A model generated the notes under the pieces. The model did no database searches and was not told where the DNA came from. It saw nothing but the letters and a program-made list of their open reading frames with translations. A DNA stretch of 64,000 nt from Caballeronia novacaledonica (lineage in GTDB: Bacteria > Pseudomonadota > Gammaproteobacteria > Burkholderiales > Burkholderiaceae): contig NZ_OGTP01000018.1 in the NCBI RefSeq assembly GCF_900258035.1, forward strand, positions 1 to 64,000. Reading direction: 5' to 3'. This document shows positions 26,721 through 37,930 of this stretch, piece by piece (positions within the stretch are counted from its first letter, which is position 1; each line of letters begins with the position of its first letter). A program made the position numbers and the translations under genes.

Positions 26721-27638
26721 ATGTTGAAGCAGCGAACAATCAAGACCGTCGTCAAAACCGTGGGGATCGGGCTTCATTCCGGTCGCAAGGTGAATCTGAG
26801 CCTGCGCCCCGCACCTATTGGCACGGGCATCGTATTTTCGCGCATCGACCTGCCCGAGCCGGTCGACATTCCCGCGTCCGCCATGGCTATCGGCGACACA
26901 CGTCTCGCGTCCGTCTTGCAGAAGGACGGCGCGCGCGTGTCGACCATCGAGCACTTGATGTCGGCGTGCGCGGGTCTCGGCATCGACAACCTTTATGTCG
27001 ACGTGACCGCCGAGGAAATCCCGATCATGGACGGCAGCGCGGCATCGTTCGTGTTCCTCATCCAGTCGGCGGGTATCGAAGAACAGAACGCGGCGAAGCA
27101 ATTCATCAAGGTGACGAAGCCGGTCGAAGTGCGCGATGGCGACAAGTTCGCGCGCCTCGAACCGTATTTCGGCTTCAAGTTGAGCTTTACGATCGATTTC
27201 CGCCATCCGGCCGTCGACAAGACCGGTCAGGCGCTGGAAGTCGACTTCGCCACGACGTCCTACGTCCGCGAAATCGCCCGCGCCCGCACGTTCGGCTTCG
27301 CGCACGAAGTCGAGATGATGCGCGAACTGGGACTCGCACGCGGCGGCAGCATGGACAACGCGATCGTGCTGGACGAATACCGCATTCTGAATAACGACGG
27401 CCTGCGTTACGACGACGAGTTCGTGAAGCACAAGATGCTCGACGCGATCGGCGACCTGTACGTGGTCGGCCATCCGTTGCTGGCATCGTACAAGGCGTAC
27501 AAGGGCGGTCACGCCATGAACAATATGTTGCTGCGCGAACTGCTCGCAAACGAAGACGCCTATGAAATCGTCACGTTCGAGGACACGCAGAAGGCACCGC
27601 GCGGTTTCGGTTTCGATACGCAGACGGCATTTGCCTGA
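26721..27638 (+). CDS. lpxC: UDP-3-O-acyl-N-acetylglucosamine deacetylase LpxC
   Basis: A 305-residue cytoplasmic zinc deacetylase, the committed step of lipid A synthesis. The zinc ligands are visible as His78 (STIEHLMSA), His237 and Asp241 (KHKMLDAIGDL), and the catalytic His is in YKGGHAMNN. The upstream gap holds TATAAT at 26649-26654, a likely -10 without a good -35. A terminator follows about 26 bases after the stop. It is next to the dcw cluster, as in many proteobacteria. Confidence 0.96.
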   Translation: MLKQRTIKTVVKTVGIGLHSGRKVNLSLRPAPIGTGIVFSRIDLPEPVDIPASAMAIGDTRLASVLQKDGARVSTIEHLMSACAGLGIDNLYVDVTAEEIPIMDGSAASFVFLIQSAGIEEQNAAKQFIKVTKPVEVRDGDKFARLEPYFGFKLSFTIDFRHPAVDKTGQALEVDFATTSYVREIARARTFGFAHEVEMMRELGLARGGSMDNAIVLDEYRILNNDGLRYDDEFVKHKMLDAIGDLYVVGHPLLASYKAYKGGHAMNNMLLRELLANEDAYEIVTFEDTQKAPRGFGFDTQTAFA

Positions 27639-27663
27639 TTTCGAGCAATAAGCCAGCAGTCAG

Positions 27664-27699
27664 AAATGAGCGGCAGCGAAAGCGCCGCTCATTTTTTTT
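27664..27699 (+). terminator. lpxC terminator
   Basis: AAATGAGCGGC (27664-27674) pairs with GCCGCTCATTT (27684-27694) around 9 bases, then a T-run. The right arm overlaps the stop codon of the converging DciA-like gene. Confidence 0.9.
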
Positions 27700-28174
27700 G
27701 CGTGCGGCCCTGGTGACGGGAAGCCATCCGCGCGAGTGCTTCCTGCAACGGTGAAGGCTCGAGCGTTTCGGCCAGCTCCTGCAGCGCCGAAGCGCCCGCC
27801 GGCGACATGCGCGCCTGCTTCGGCGGCGCGGGCTCTTTCATCGATTGCGGACGCACGCGGATTTTCAGCGCATTGACGGCCCAGCCGCGCTGCTGAAGAT
27901 CCGAAAGCAGGCGCGGCTCCAGATGCCGCAGACGCGCGGCCAGCGCGTTATGCGCGGCAAAGAGTGCGAGCACGCCGTCCTTGATGAATCCCGGTTCCAC
28001 GTTCGACGCCAGATAATCCGGCAAGAGCGCACTCAAATCGCGCTGCAGCGCCGCCACTTGCTCGACGCCCGCACGCAACGCGCGAAACGCATCGGTGCGA
28101 TCAAGTACGTCGGCGACGGCTTGCGGCTTGCGTGGATCGAAACGCGACCTTGAATTTGTAGAAAAGCGGCTCAT
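27689..28174 (-). CDS. DciA-like (DUF721) protein
   Basis: A 161-residue protein with the DUF721 fold between about residues 20 and 115 (LRAGVEQVAALQRDLSALLP, FKDGVLALFAAHNALAARLRH-type hydrophobic core). DUF721 proteins related to DciA load the replicative helicase DnaB in bacteria that lack DnaC; this role is inferred from the family. The C-terminal third is Pro/Ala/Lys rich and probably disordered. It is divergent from secA and convergent with lpxC, whose terminator lies over its stop codon. Confidence 0.8.
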   Translation of the reverse strand: MSRFSTNSRSRFDPRKPQAVADVLDRTDAFRALRAGVEQVAALQRDLSALLPDYLASNVEPGFIKDGVLALFAAHNALAARLRHLEPRLLSDLQQRGWAVNALKIRVRPQSMKEPAPPKQARMSPAGASALQELAETLEPSPLQEALARMASRHQGRTQKK

Positions 28175-28461
28175 TTTTGATAAGGCGAACGCCCGATGGA
28201 ACGCTTCGATTGTACGCGAGGCATCCTGTTCTTCCCGGGCGAGAGCCTTTTCGGGCGATGCTTACCGGAAAGCTTTCAACCCGTTGACTGTCGCGCCGGT
28301 CCGACGCGCGCGCCGGTACGGCAACGCAAGGTCCGACAAACTCGCGTGCTAAAATTCTCGACTCGAAATTCACCTTATGGACTTAAGTCGCCGAGGTTCT
28401 CCGAGCCCGGACGCAGCTTGCACATGCGCCCGTCCGAAGCCGCGACGCAGACACTGATCCG

Positions 28462-31275
<2,814 letters not shown>

Positions 31276-31298
31276 TCGGCTCGTGACCGAGGAACAGG

Positions 31299-31322
31299 CG
31301 ACGCAGCGATGCGTCGTTTGTC
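31299..31322 (+). terminator. Possible secA terminator
   Basis: CGACGCA (31299-31305) pairs with TGCGTCG (31310-31316) around GCGA, followed by TTTGTCTTT. The T-run is interrupted, so strength is uncertain. Confidence 0.6.
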
Positions 31323-31434
31323 TTTGCAGGTCTCGATTTTTCACGGCGCCCGTTTCGCTTAGCGAGGCGGCGTCAGTCTTCCCAAGCGTGCCGGTTCGAT
31401 AGCCGGCACTCGCCACCTTCAGCGAGACGCGAAC

Positions 31435-32664
31435 ATGGCCGTCAACTTCCCCTCGATCGATCCCGCAGCGCTTCATCCCGTCGCCGGCGTCACGCTTGGC
31501 TGGGCCGAGGCGAATATCCGCAAGCCCAATCGCAAGGATGTGCTCGTCATTCGCGTCGATGAAGGCGCGAGCGTCGCGGGCGTGTTCACCCAGAATCGAT
31601 TCTGCGCCGCGCCCGTTACGGTTTGCCGTGAGCATCTCGCGGCAGGAAAGGGCATTCGCGCGCTCGTCGTGAACACCGGCAACGCGAACGCCGGCACGGG
31701 CGAGCCCGGCATGGCGCACGCTCGCGAAACGTGTGCGGAACTCGCGCGCCTCTTGAGCGTCGACGCGCAACAGATCCTGCCGTTCTCGACCGGCGTGATT
31801 CTCGAGCCGCTGCCGGTCGATCGCCTGAAGGCCGGTCTGCCGGCCGCGCTGGCAAATCAGAAACCCGCGCACTGGTTCGACGCCGCGCAAGCCATCATGA
31901 CGACGGACACGCTCGCCAAGGCGTCGTCGCGTCAGGTGACGATCGACGGTCACGTCGTCACGCTGTCGGGCATCAGCAAGGGCGCGGGCATGATCAAGCC
32001 GAACATGGCAACGATGCTCGGCTTCCTCGCCTTCGATGCCAACGTCGCGCAGCCGGTGCTCGACCAGCTCGTGAAGCATGTCGCGGATCGCTCGTTCAAC
32101 TGCATCACCATCGACGGCGATACGTCGACCAACGACTCGTTCATCCTGATCGCGTCAGGCAAATCGAGCCTGCCCGCGATCACGTCGACGGATTCGCCCG
32201 CGTACGCCGCACTGCGCGACGCGGTCACCGAAGTGGCGCAGGAACTCGCGCAACTCATCGTGCGCGACGGCGAAGGCGCGACGAAGTTCATGACGATCAC
32301 GGTGGAAGGCGGCAAGGACGCGGCGGAATGCCGCCAGATCGCGTACGCGATCGGCCATTCGCCGCTGGTGAAAACCGCGTTCTACGCTTCCGACCCGAAC
32401 CTCGGCCGCATTCTCGCGGCGATCGGCTACGCGGGCGTGACGGATCTCGACGTCGGCAAGATCGATCTTTATCTCGATGACGTTCTCGTCGCGAAGTCGG
32501 GCGGACGCAATCCCGAATACAAGGAAGAAGACGGCCAGCGCGTGATGAAAAAGAGCGAAATCGCGATTCGCGTGCTGCTCGGACGCGGCAACGCGACCGC
32601 GACGATCTGGACCTGCGACCTCTCGCACGACTACGTGAGCATCAACGCCGACTATCGCTCGTAA
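31435..32664 (+). CDS. argJ: Bifunctional ornithine acetyltransferase / N-acetylglutamate synthase
   Basis: A 409-residue arginine biosynthesis enzyme that recycles the acetyl group from N-acetylornithine to glutamate. The autocleavage site KGAGMIKPNMATMLGF puts the nucleophile of the beta chain at Thr193. VVNTGNANAGTGEPG near residue 81 is the oxyanion-hole region and SDPNLGRILAAIGYAG lies near 320. The C-terminus (INADYRS) matches the family. The DUF815 gene begins 2 bases after the stop. Confidence 0.95.
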   Translation: MAVNFPSIDPAALHPVAGVTLGWAEANIRKPNRKDVLVIRVDEGASVAGVFTQNRFCAAPVTVCREHLAAGKGIRALVVNTGNANAGTGEPGMAHARETCAELARLLSVDAQQILPFSTGVILEPLPVDRLKAGLPAALANQKPAHWFDAAQAIMTTDTLAKASSRQVTIDGHVVTLSGISKGAGMIKPNMATMLGFLAFDANVAQPVLDQLVKHVADRSFNCITIDGDTSTNDSFILIASGKSSLPAITSTDSPAYAALRDAVTEVAQELAQLIVRDGEGATKFMTITVEGGKDAAECRQIAYAIGHSPLVKTAFYASDPNLGRILAAIGYAGVTDLDVGKIDLYLDDVLVAKSGGRNPEYKEEDGQRVMKKSEIAIRVLLGRGNATATIWTCDLSHDYVSINADYRS

Positions 32665-32666
32665 GC

Positions 32667-33530
32667 ATGGACAAACTCGAACGGTTTCTCACGCGCGCCG
32701 AGGCCGTGCTGGCGCGCATCGAAGGCATGTTGCCGCCGGCGGCGCCCGATATCGATTGGAACTCCGCGGTGGCGTTTCGCTGGCGCAAGCGTCAGGGGCG
32801 CGGTTTCCTGCAACCCGTGCCGGCGATCTCGCAAATTTCGCTCGACGACCTTCAGAACATCGACCGTCAAAAAGGTCTGATTCAGCAGAACACGCAGCAG
32901 TTCGTGAGCAAGCTGCCCGCGAACAATGTTCTGCTGACGGGGGCGCGCGGCACGGGCAAGTCGTCGCTGATCAAGGCGTGTCTGAACGCATATTCGAAGG
33001 ACGGCCTGCGTCTCATCGAAGTCGACAAGGACGATCTGCACGACCTCGGCGATATCGTCGATCTGATTTCGGCGCGGCCCGAGCGCTTCATCGTGTTCTG
33101 CGACGACCTTTCTTTCGAGGAAGGCGAATCGGGCTACAAGGCGCTGAAGGTCGCGCTCGACGGTTCGGTCGCGGCGCAATCGGACAACGTGCTGATCTAC
33201 GCGACGTCGAACCGCCGTCATTTGTTGCCTGAATACATGAGCGACAACGAGACGTACAAGCACACGTCCGATGGCGAGATTCACCCCGGCGAAGTGGTCG
33301 AGGAAAAAATCTCGCTGTCCGAACGCTTCGGCCTGTGGGTCAGTTTCTATCCGTTCAAGCAGGACGACTATCTGTCGATCGTCGGGCATTGGCTGAAGCA
33401 TTTCGGCTGCGACGATGCGGAAGTCGCAAGCGCGCGCGGCGATGCGCTCGTGTGGGCGCTGGAACGCGGGTCGCGGTCGGGACGCGTGGCGTGGCAGTTC
33501 GCACGCGACTGGTCGGGACGCAAGCAATGA
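32667..33530 (+). CDS. DUF815 family ATP-binding protein
   Basis: A 287-residue AAA-type P-loop ATPase. Walker A is GARGTGKSSLIKA near residues 92-104 and a Walker B-like FIVFCDDLSFE lies near 145-155; YATSNRRHLLPEYM is the sensor-1 region. The N-terminal 60 residues carry AVAFRWR, a family signature. No biochemical role is firmly known for DUF815. It is tightly linked to argJ upstream (2 bases) and overlaps the Nudix gene by 4 bp. Confidence 0.88.
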   Translation: MDKLERFLTRAEAVLARIEGMLPPAAPDIDWNSAVAFRWRKRQGRGFLQPVPAISQISLDDLQNIDRQKGLIQQNTQQFVSKLPANNVLLTGARGTGKSSLIKACLNAYSKDGLRLIEVDKDDLHDLGDIVDLISARPERFIVFCDDLSFEEGESGYKALKVALDGSVAAQSDNVLIYATSNRRHLLPEYMSDNETYKHTSDGEIHPGEVVEEKISLSERFGLWVSFYPFKQDDYLSIVGHWLKHFGCDDAEVASARGDALVWALERGSRSGRVAWQFARDWSGRKQ

Positions 33531-33958
33531 CGCAATCGCAGACCGACATCGCGCCCGATGGCCGCAAGGTGACGGAAGTGGCCGTCGGCGTGATGGTGCA
33601 GCACGACGGACGCTATCTGCTCGCGCAGCGGCCCGCCGGCAAACCGTACGAAGGTTACTGGGAATTTCCCGGCGGCAAGCTGGAACCGGGCGAGAGCATC
33701 GAGGCGGCGCTCGGGCGCGAATTGCACGAGGAACTGGGCATCGACGTCACCGCGTGTCAGCTCTGGCGCACGCTCGAACACGATTATCCGCATGCGTACG
33801 TGCGTCTTTTTTTCTGCAAGGTGACGGAATGGAAGGGGACGCCGCTCGGGCGCGAAGGTCAGGCGATCGCCTGGCAGACGCTTCCTGTCGACGTGGCTCC
33901 GCTATTGCCCGCGGCCATTCCGATCCTCGAATGGCTCGAAGAGGAAGAGCGCGAATAA
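33527..33958 (+). CDS. MutT-type Nudix hydrolase (8-oxo-dGTP diphosphatase)
   Basis: A 143-residue Nudix protein. The Nudix box runs from Gly50 to Ile72 with Glu56, Arg64, Glu65, Glu68 and Glu69 in consensus positions; FCKVTEWKG and GREGQAIAWQTL match MutT of E. coli. It likely sanitises 8-oxo-dGTP. The ATG at 33527 overlaps the DUF815 stop (ATGA). Another Nudix activity is possible on sequence alone. Confidence 0.87.
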   Translation: MTQSQTDIAPDGRKVTEVAVGVMVQHDGRYLLAQRPAGKPYEGYWEFPGGKLEPGESIEAALGRELHEELGIDVTACQLWRTLEHDYPHAYVRLFFCKVTEWKGTPLGREGQAIAWQTLPVDVAPLLPAAIPILEWLEEEERE

Positions 33959-33971
33959 GCGAAGCGGAACG

Positions 33972-34163
33972 TTAGTTCAGACCGCCGTGGGAATCGTCGT
34001 CCGGCGGCGTTTCCTGAGAGTTGCCCGAAATCTTGTACTTCTCGGCCGCCCACGCGCCCAGATCGATCTGCTTGCAGCGATCGGAGCAGAATGGGCGGAA
34101 GCGGTTTTCCGGAACCCAGCGGACATTCTTGCCGCAGGTCGGGCATTTGACGACAGTGGTCAT
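33972..34163 (-). CDS. yacG: DNA gyrase inhibitor YacG
   Basis: A 63-residue zinc protein. Four cysteines at residues 7, 10, 26 and 30 (CPTCGK ... FCSDRC) form the treble-clef site, followed by QIDLGAWAAEKY, the family signature. In E. coli YacG binds GyrB and inhibits gyrase. The acidic tail is variable. It lies downstream of zapD and coaE, as in E. coli, where coaE, zapD (yacF) and yacG are adjacent. Confidence 0.93.
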   Translation of the reverse strand: MTTVVKCPTCGKNVRWVPENRFRPFCSDRCKQIDLGAWAAEKYKISGNSQETPPDDDSHGGLN

Positions 34164-34233
34164 GACGGTAAGACGTGGCGAATCGCGCCGGCTCCGATCA
34201 ACATCTGATCAATATGGGGCAGGCCGATTCGAT

Positions 34234-34989
34234 TCAAAGGCTGCAAAGCGTCAGATGAAACGGGATGTCCACATCGACGGCGCGCGGCTTCAGATCGCCG
34301 TCCTGCACCGTGAAGCGTACCCACAGCATGTATTTGTTCGCGCTCGCTTCGGGAATCACGCGAGTATCGGGCGACACGCGCACCTGCATCAGTTGATAGG
34401 TTCGACCGGACAACATCTGCTGATAGCTGCCCTGCATTGCCATCACTTTCGATGCCTGACCCGATTCGCGCGCGAGCCGCAGCACGATGGCCGCCGCGTC
34501 GCGTAACGCGAGCATCGGCATGACCCACTTCGCGATGTCCTGGCGCCGATCTTCCACCGGCAACTGCTGCCAGGCGTAATACGACGGAAGATCGAACTTG
34601 CACGTTCCGCCGGGGATGATCGTGCGGCTGCGGATGCTCGCGAGCCACTCGTTGTCGGCGAGATGCTGACCGGTCTTGCCGTGCATGTCGGTGAGGCCGC
34701 CCAGCGTCTGCTCGATTTCGCCGAGCACCGCTTCGAGCGCTTCCTGTTCGATTCCCGGATTGCCACGGAACGGCGCGAGCGTCTGACGCTGCCGCTCCAG
34801 TTCCTTCATGAGGTCGGCCTTGAGATCCGTGCGGCCAGCGACTTCGGCGATCTCAAAGAGCGTCGTGAGCGCGACGTGATGTTCTCGCGCGTCTTCCTGA
34901 GTCAGAAAGAACGTGAAGCGCTCGAACAGGTCTTCGAGGCGCAGCAGCGTCCGGATTCGCTCGTTGAAGGGATACTCGTAAAGGATCAA
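34234..34989 (-). CDS. zapD: Cell division protein ZapD
   Basis: A 251-residue FtsZ-bundling protein that stabilises the Z ring. The N-terminus (M/L)ILYEYPFNERIRTLLRLEDLFERF matches ZapD. The preferred start is TTG at 34989 with GAGGCGAG upstream, since homologues begin exactly at ILYEYPFNERI; a GTG at 35040 would add 17 residues with no family counterpart. The C-terminal domain (GTCKFDLPSYYAWQ; MLSGRTYQLMQVR) is complete. It sits between yacG and coaE. Confidence 0.92.
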   Translation of the reverse strand: MILYEYPFNERIRTLLRLEDLFERFTFFLTQEDAREHHVALTTLFEIAEVAGRTDLKADLMKELERQRQTLAPFRGNPGIEQEALEAVLGEIEQTLGGLTDMHGKTGQHLADNEWLASIRSRTIIPGGTCKFDLPSYYAWQQLPVEDRRQDIAKWVMPMLALRDAAAIVLRLARESGQASKVMAMQGSYQQMLSGRTYQLMQVRVSPDTRVIPEASANKYMLWVRFTVQDGDLKPRAVDVDIPFHLTLCSL

Positions 34990-35159
34990 GCGCGCTCGCC
35001 TCGGCGTAAGTCGGTTGCTTCCTGAAGCGGAAGTGAGCACATTCTAATGCCGCATTCTCACCCTAGCAAATCGGGCCATATTCGCGCGTCAAACGGCTTG
35101 TTTCGGCGCAAATTTGGGAACTTTTCGACGATTTCGCCAACCCAGGCGATCGAGTCGTT

Positions 35160-35765
35160 TTACGCGGTCGCCAGCGACAGATACCGCGCGTGCAGCGAGT
35201 CGACCTGCTGCGCGAGCGCATCGCGCGTGACCGTTTCGTCGTTGACGACGATGTCGTCCGCTGCGGCGAGCCGCGCTTCGCGGGACGCCTGCTTGGCGAT
35301 GATCGCAAGCACCTGTTCGCGCGTGAAGCCATTGCGCCGCATGACGCGCGCGATCTGCGTCTCGACCGGGCAATCCACGACGAGCACGCGCGACACGCGC
35401 TCCGCCCATTCGCCCGCTTCCACCAGCAGCGGCACGACGACGATGTGATACGCGCCTTGCGCCGCCAGCCGCTGGCGCTCCGTCTCGGCGCGAATCAACG
35501 GATGCACGATGCGTTCGAGGCGCGCTTTCGCGGTGTCGTCGGCGAAGACGAGCGCGCGCATCTTCGCGCGGTCGAGCGAGCCGTTTGCAGCGATGAAATC
35601 GTCGCCGAATTCGCTCGCGATGAGCGGCATCGCGACGCCGCCTTGCGCGGTGATCTGGTGCGCAATCAGATCCGTGTCGATGAGCGGCGCGCCGCGCGCC
35701 GCGAAAAGATCCGCGACCGTGCTCTTGCCGCTGCCGATGCCGCCGGTGAGACCGATGCTGAACAT
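35160..35765 (-). CDS. coaE: Dephospho-CoA kinase
   Basis: A 201-residue P-loop kinase catalysing the last step of coenzyme A synthesis. Walker A is GGIGSGKST (residues 8-16), with GAPLIDTDLIAHQ and the substrate motif VVPLLVEAGEW. The ATG at 35765 (MFSIGLTGG) is chosen because the family always starts just before the P-loop; the upstream open frame is pilD in another phase. Sixteen bases separate it from pilD. Confidence 0.95.
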   Translation of the reverse strand: MFSIGLTGGIGSGKSTVADLFAARGAPLIDTDLIAHQITAQGGVAMPLIASEFGDDFIAANGSLDRAKMRALVFADDTAKARLERIVHPLIRAETERQRLAAQGAYHIVVVPLLVEAGEWAERVSRVLVVDCPVETQIARVMRRNGFTREQVLAIIAKQASREARLAAADDIVVNDETVTRDALAQQVDSLHARYLSLATA

Positions 35766-35781
35766 CCGTTGCGCCCTCCGA

Positions 35782-36693
35782 TCAACCCAACAATGCATAG
35801 AGCGGCGTGCCGACGAAGAGCGTGATCGCTCCGCCCGCCGCGAGAAACGGCCCGAACGGTAACGGCTCCTCGAAACGCATGCGCTTGCGCCACGTCGCGA
35901 CGATGCCGAACGCCGCGCCCGCGACAGCCGCAATCAGGATCACCTGCGCAAGCGCGGACCAGCCGAGCCACGCGCCGATCGCGGCGAGCAGCTTGAAATC
36001 GCCGTAGCCCATGCCTTCCACGCCGCGCACGAGCTTGAAGAGCCAGTACACGCACCACAGGAAGAGATAGCCTGCGATTGCGCCCGTGACGGCGTCGTGC
36101 AGCGTCGCGAATCCGCCTTCGCCGAAATTCACGATGAGCCCCGCCCACAACAGCGGCAGCGTCAGCACATCGGGAAGATAGCGCGTGTCGTAGTCGATGA
36201 GACCGGCCGTCAGCAACGTCGCGCAGAGTCCGAACGCGGCGAACGCGGCCCACGTGGGACCGTAGGCGTAGAGCGACAGCGCCGCAAGCGCGCCGCTCGC
36301 GAGTTCGGTCAACGGATAGCGCGGGCTCACGGGCGCGCCGCACGCCGAGCAGCGCCCGCGCAGCGCGAGATAGCTGATGACGGGAATATTTTCCCACGCC
36401 CGCAGCACGTGCTTGCAATGCGGACACGCGCTGCGCGGCACGGCGAGATTGAAGCGTTCGGGGTAAGGGTCGGCGGCCGGCTTCGGCGTTTCCGGAATGG
36501 CCGCGTCGACTTCCGCGCGCCACGCGCGTTCGAGCATCACAGGCAGACGATGCACGACGACGGTGAGAAAGCTGCCGATCACGAGCCCGAACACGACGGC
36601 GAACCCGTACTGCACGGCGACGGGAAGCGCGGCGAAGGCCGCCAGATAGCGGCTCGCGAACTGCGCGGCGGACGGATCGAACGAAGGCTGCAT
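35782..36693 (-). CDS. pilD: Prepilin peptidase / N-methyltransferase PilD
   Basis: A 303-residue polytopic inner-membrane aspartic protease that cleaves and N-methylates type IV prepilins and type II pseudopilins. The cytoplasmic zinc-binding loop has two CxxC pairs (CPHCKHVLR and CSACGAP). The catalytic Asp motifs are seen as DYDTRYLPD and GYGDFKLLAA. About eight membrane segments. The ATG at 36693 is chosen from the family N-terminus ahead of the first membrane segment. It is the third gene of a pilB-pilC-pilD block. Confidence 0.93.
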   Translation of the reverse strand: MQPSFDPSAAQFASRYLAAFAALPVAVQYGFAVVFGLVIGSFLTVVVHRLPVMLERAWRAEVDAAIPETPKPAADPYPERFNLAVPRSACPHCKHVLRAWENIPVISYLALRGRCSACGAPVSPRYPLTELASGALAALSLYAYGPTWAAFAAFGLCATLLTAGLIDYDTRYLPDVLTLPLLWAGLIVNFGEGGFATLHDAVTGAIAGYLFLWCVYWLFKLVRGVEGMGYGDFKLLAAIGAWLGWSALAQVILIAAVAGAAFGIVATWRKRMRFEEPLPFGPFLAAGGAITLFVGTPLYALLG

Positions 36694-36724
36694 GATGGAC
36701 GAACGGTGGCTTTGGCCCGCGATG

Positions 36725-37930
36725 CTACACCACGTTGCCGAGCTGAATGATAGGAAGATACATCGCGATGACCAGTCCGCCCACGAGCGCGCCCAGCACC
36801 GCGATGACGATCGGCTCGCAGAGGCTCGCGAACGCGCCGATGCGCTCGTCCACCTGGCGATCCGCGAGCGTGGCGAGATCGAGGAGCATTGCATCGAGCG
36901 AACCCGATTCCTCGGCGACCGCGATCGGCTGCACGACGTCTTGCGGGAAGCAGCCGGCGGCGCGCATCGCGACCGCGAGACGCTCGCCGTTGCGCAGGCG
37001 CGCGGCGATGTCGACCGTGGCGCGGTCGAATACGCGATTGCCTGTCGCGTGCGTGAGCGAGTCGAAGGCATCCGACAGCGGCGTGCCCGCCGAGAGCAGC
37101 GTGCCGAGCGCGCGGCTCCATCGCGCGACGGCGAGGGAGCGCAGCAAATTGCCTGCGAGCGGCAGGCGCAGCGCCACGCGGTCGGCGGTTTCGCGCGCGC
37201 CGGGCGAACGCTTCATCCAGCGCGACATGACGATCACCGCGCACGCGCACGCGACGACGAACGGCACGCCAGCACGCGCGACGCCGTCCGACAGCGCGAG
37301 CACGAAGCGCGTCGGCGCGGGCAGCGCGGCGCCGAAGCCATCGAAGATCGTCTTGAAGGTCGGCACGACGCCGATAAGCAAACCAGCGGTAATCGCGAGC
37401 GAAAGCAGCAGCACCATGACCGGATAGGTGAGGGCGGCGCGCAACCTGGCACGTTGCGACGCGGCGCGCTCGCGATCGTCGGCGAGCCGGGCGAGCACGG
37501 CGGGCAATGCGCCCGCAACTTCGCCGACCGAAACCAATTGGCAGTACAACGCGCCGAACACGGCGGGATGCTGCGCGAGCGCTGCCGAAAACGACGCGCC
37601 GCGGATGATGTCGCGGGCCAGCGCCCGCACGATGCGGGGCAGTCCGCCGCCCGTCGTGCTACCGGCGAGCAATTCGAGCGCGCCGGCGAGCGGCAGGCCC
37701 GCGCGCAGCAGCCCGGCAAGTTGGCGCGTGAAGACGGTCACATCGGCGGCTTTTGCCTTGGGCGGCGGCGCGGCGCCTAGCATGTCGAGCGTTGTGACGA
37801 TCACGCCTTCCCGACGCAGCGAGTTGCGCGCCGACAGCGTGTCGGTGGCGATGATCTTTCCCTGCTTCGGCCGGCCTTCGGCGTCCATGCCACGCCACGC
37901 GAAGCGCAATTCGAGTGCGTGACTCATCAT
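36725..37930 (-). CDS. pilC: Type IV pilus inner-membrane platform protein PilC (GspF family)
   Basis: A 401-residue protein with two GspF/PilC repeats (FTRQLAGLLRAGLPLAGALE near residue 67, and LARWSRALGTLLSAGTPLSDA-type copy near 270) and three membrane segments. It anchors the pilus motor. The start (two tandem ATG) overlaps the pilB stop by 4 bp, indicating translational coupling. Family membership is shared with type II secretion, but the neighbours pilB and pilD without gsp genes favour pili. Confidence 0.9.
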   Translation of the reverse strand: MMSHALELRFAWRGMDAEGRPKQGKIIATDTLSARNSLRREGVIVTTLDMLGAAPPPKAKAADVTVFTRQLAGLLRAGLPLAGALELLAGSTTGGGLPRIVRALARDIIRGASFSAALAQHPAVFGALYCQLVSVGEVAGALPAVLARLADDRERAASQRARLRAALTYPVMVLLLSLAITAGLLIGVVPTFKTIFDGFGAALPAPTRFVLALSDGVARAGVPFVVACACAVIVMSRWMKRSPGARETADRVALRLPLAGNLLRSLAVARWSRALGTLLSAGTPLSDAFDSLTHATGNRVFDRATVDIAARLRNGERLAVAMRAAGCFPQDVVQPIAVAEESGSLDAMLLDLATLADRQVDERIGAFASLCEPIVIAVLGALVGGLVIAMYLPIIQLGNVV

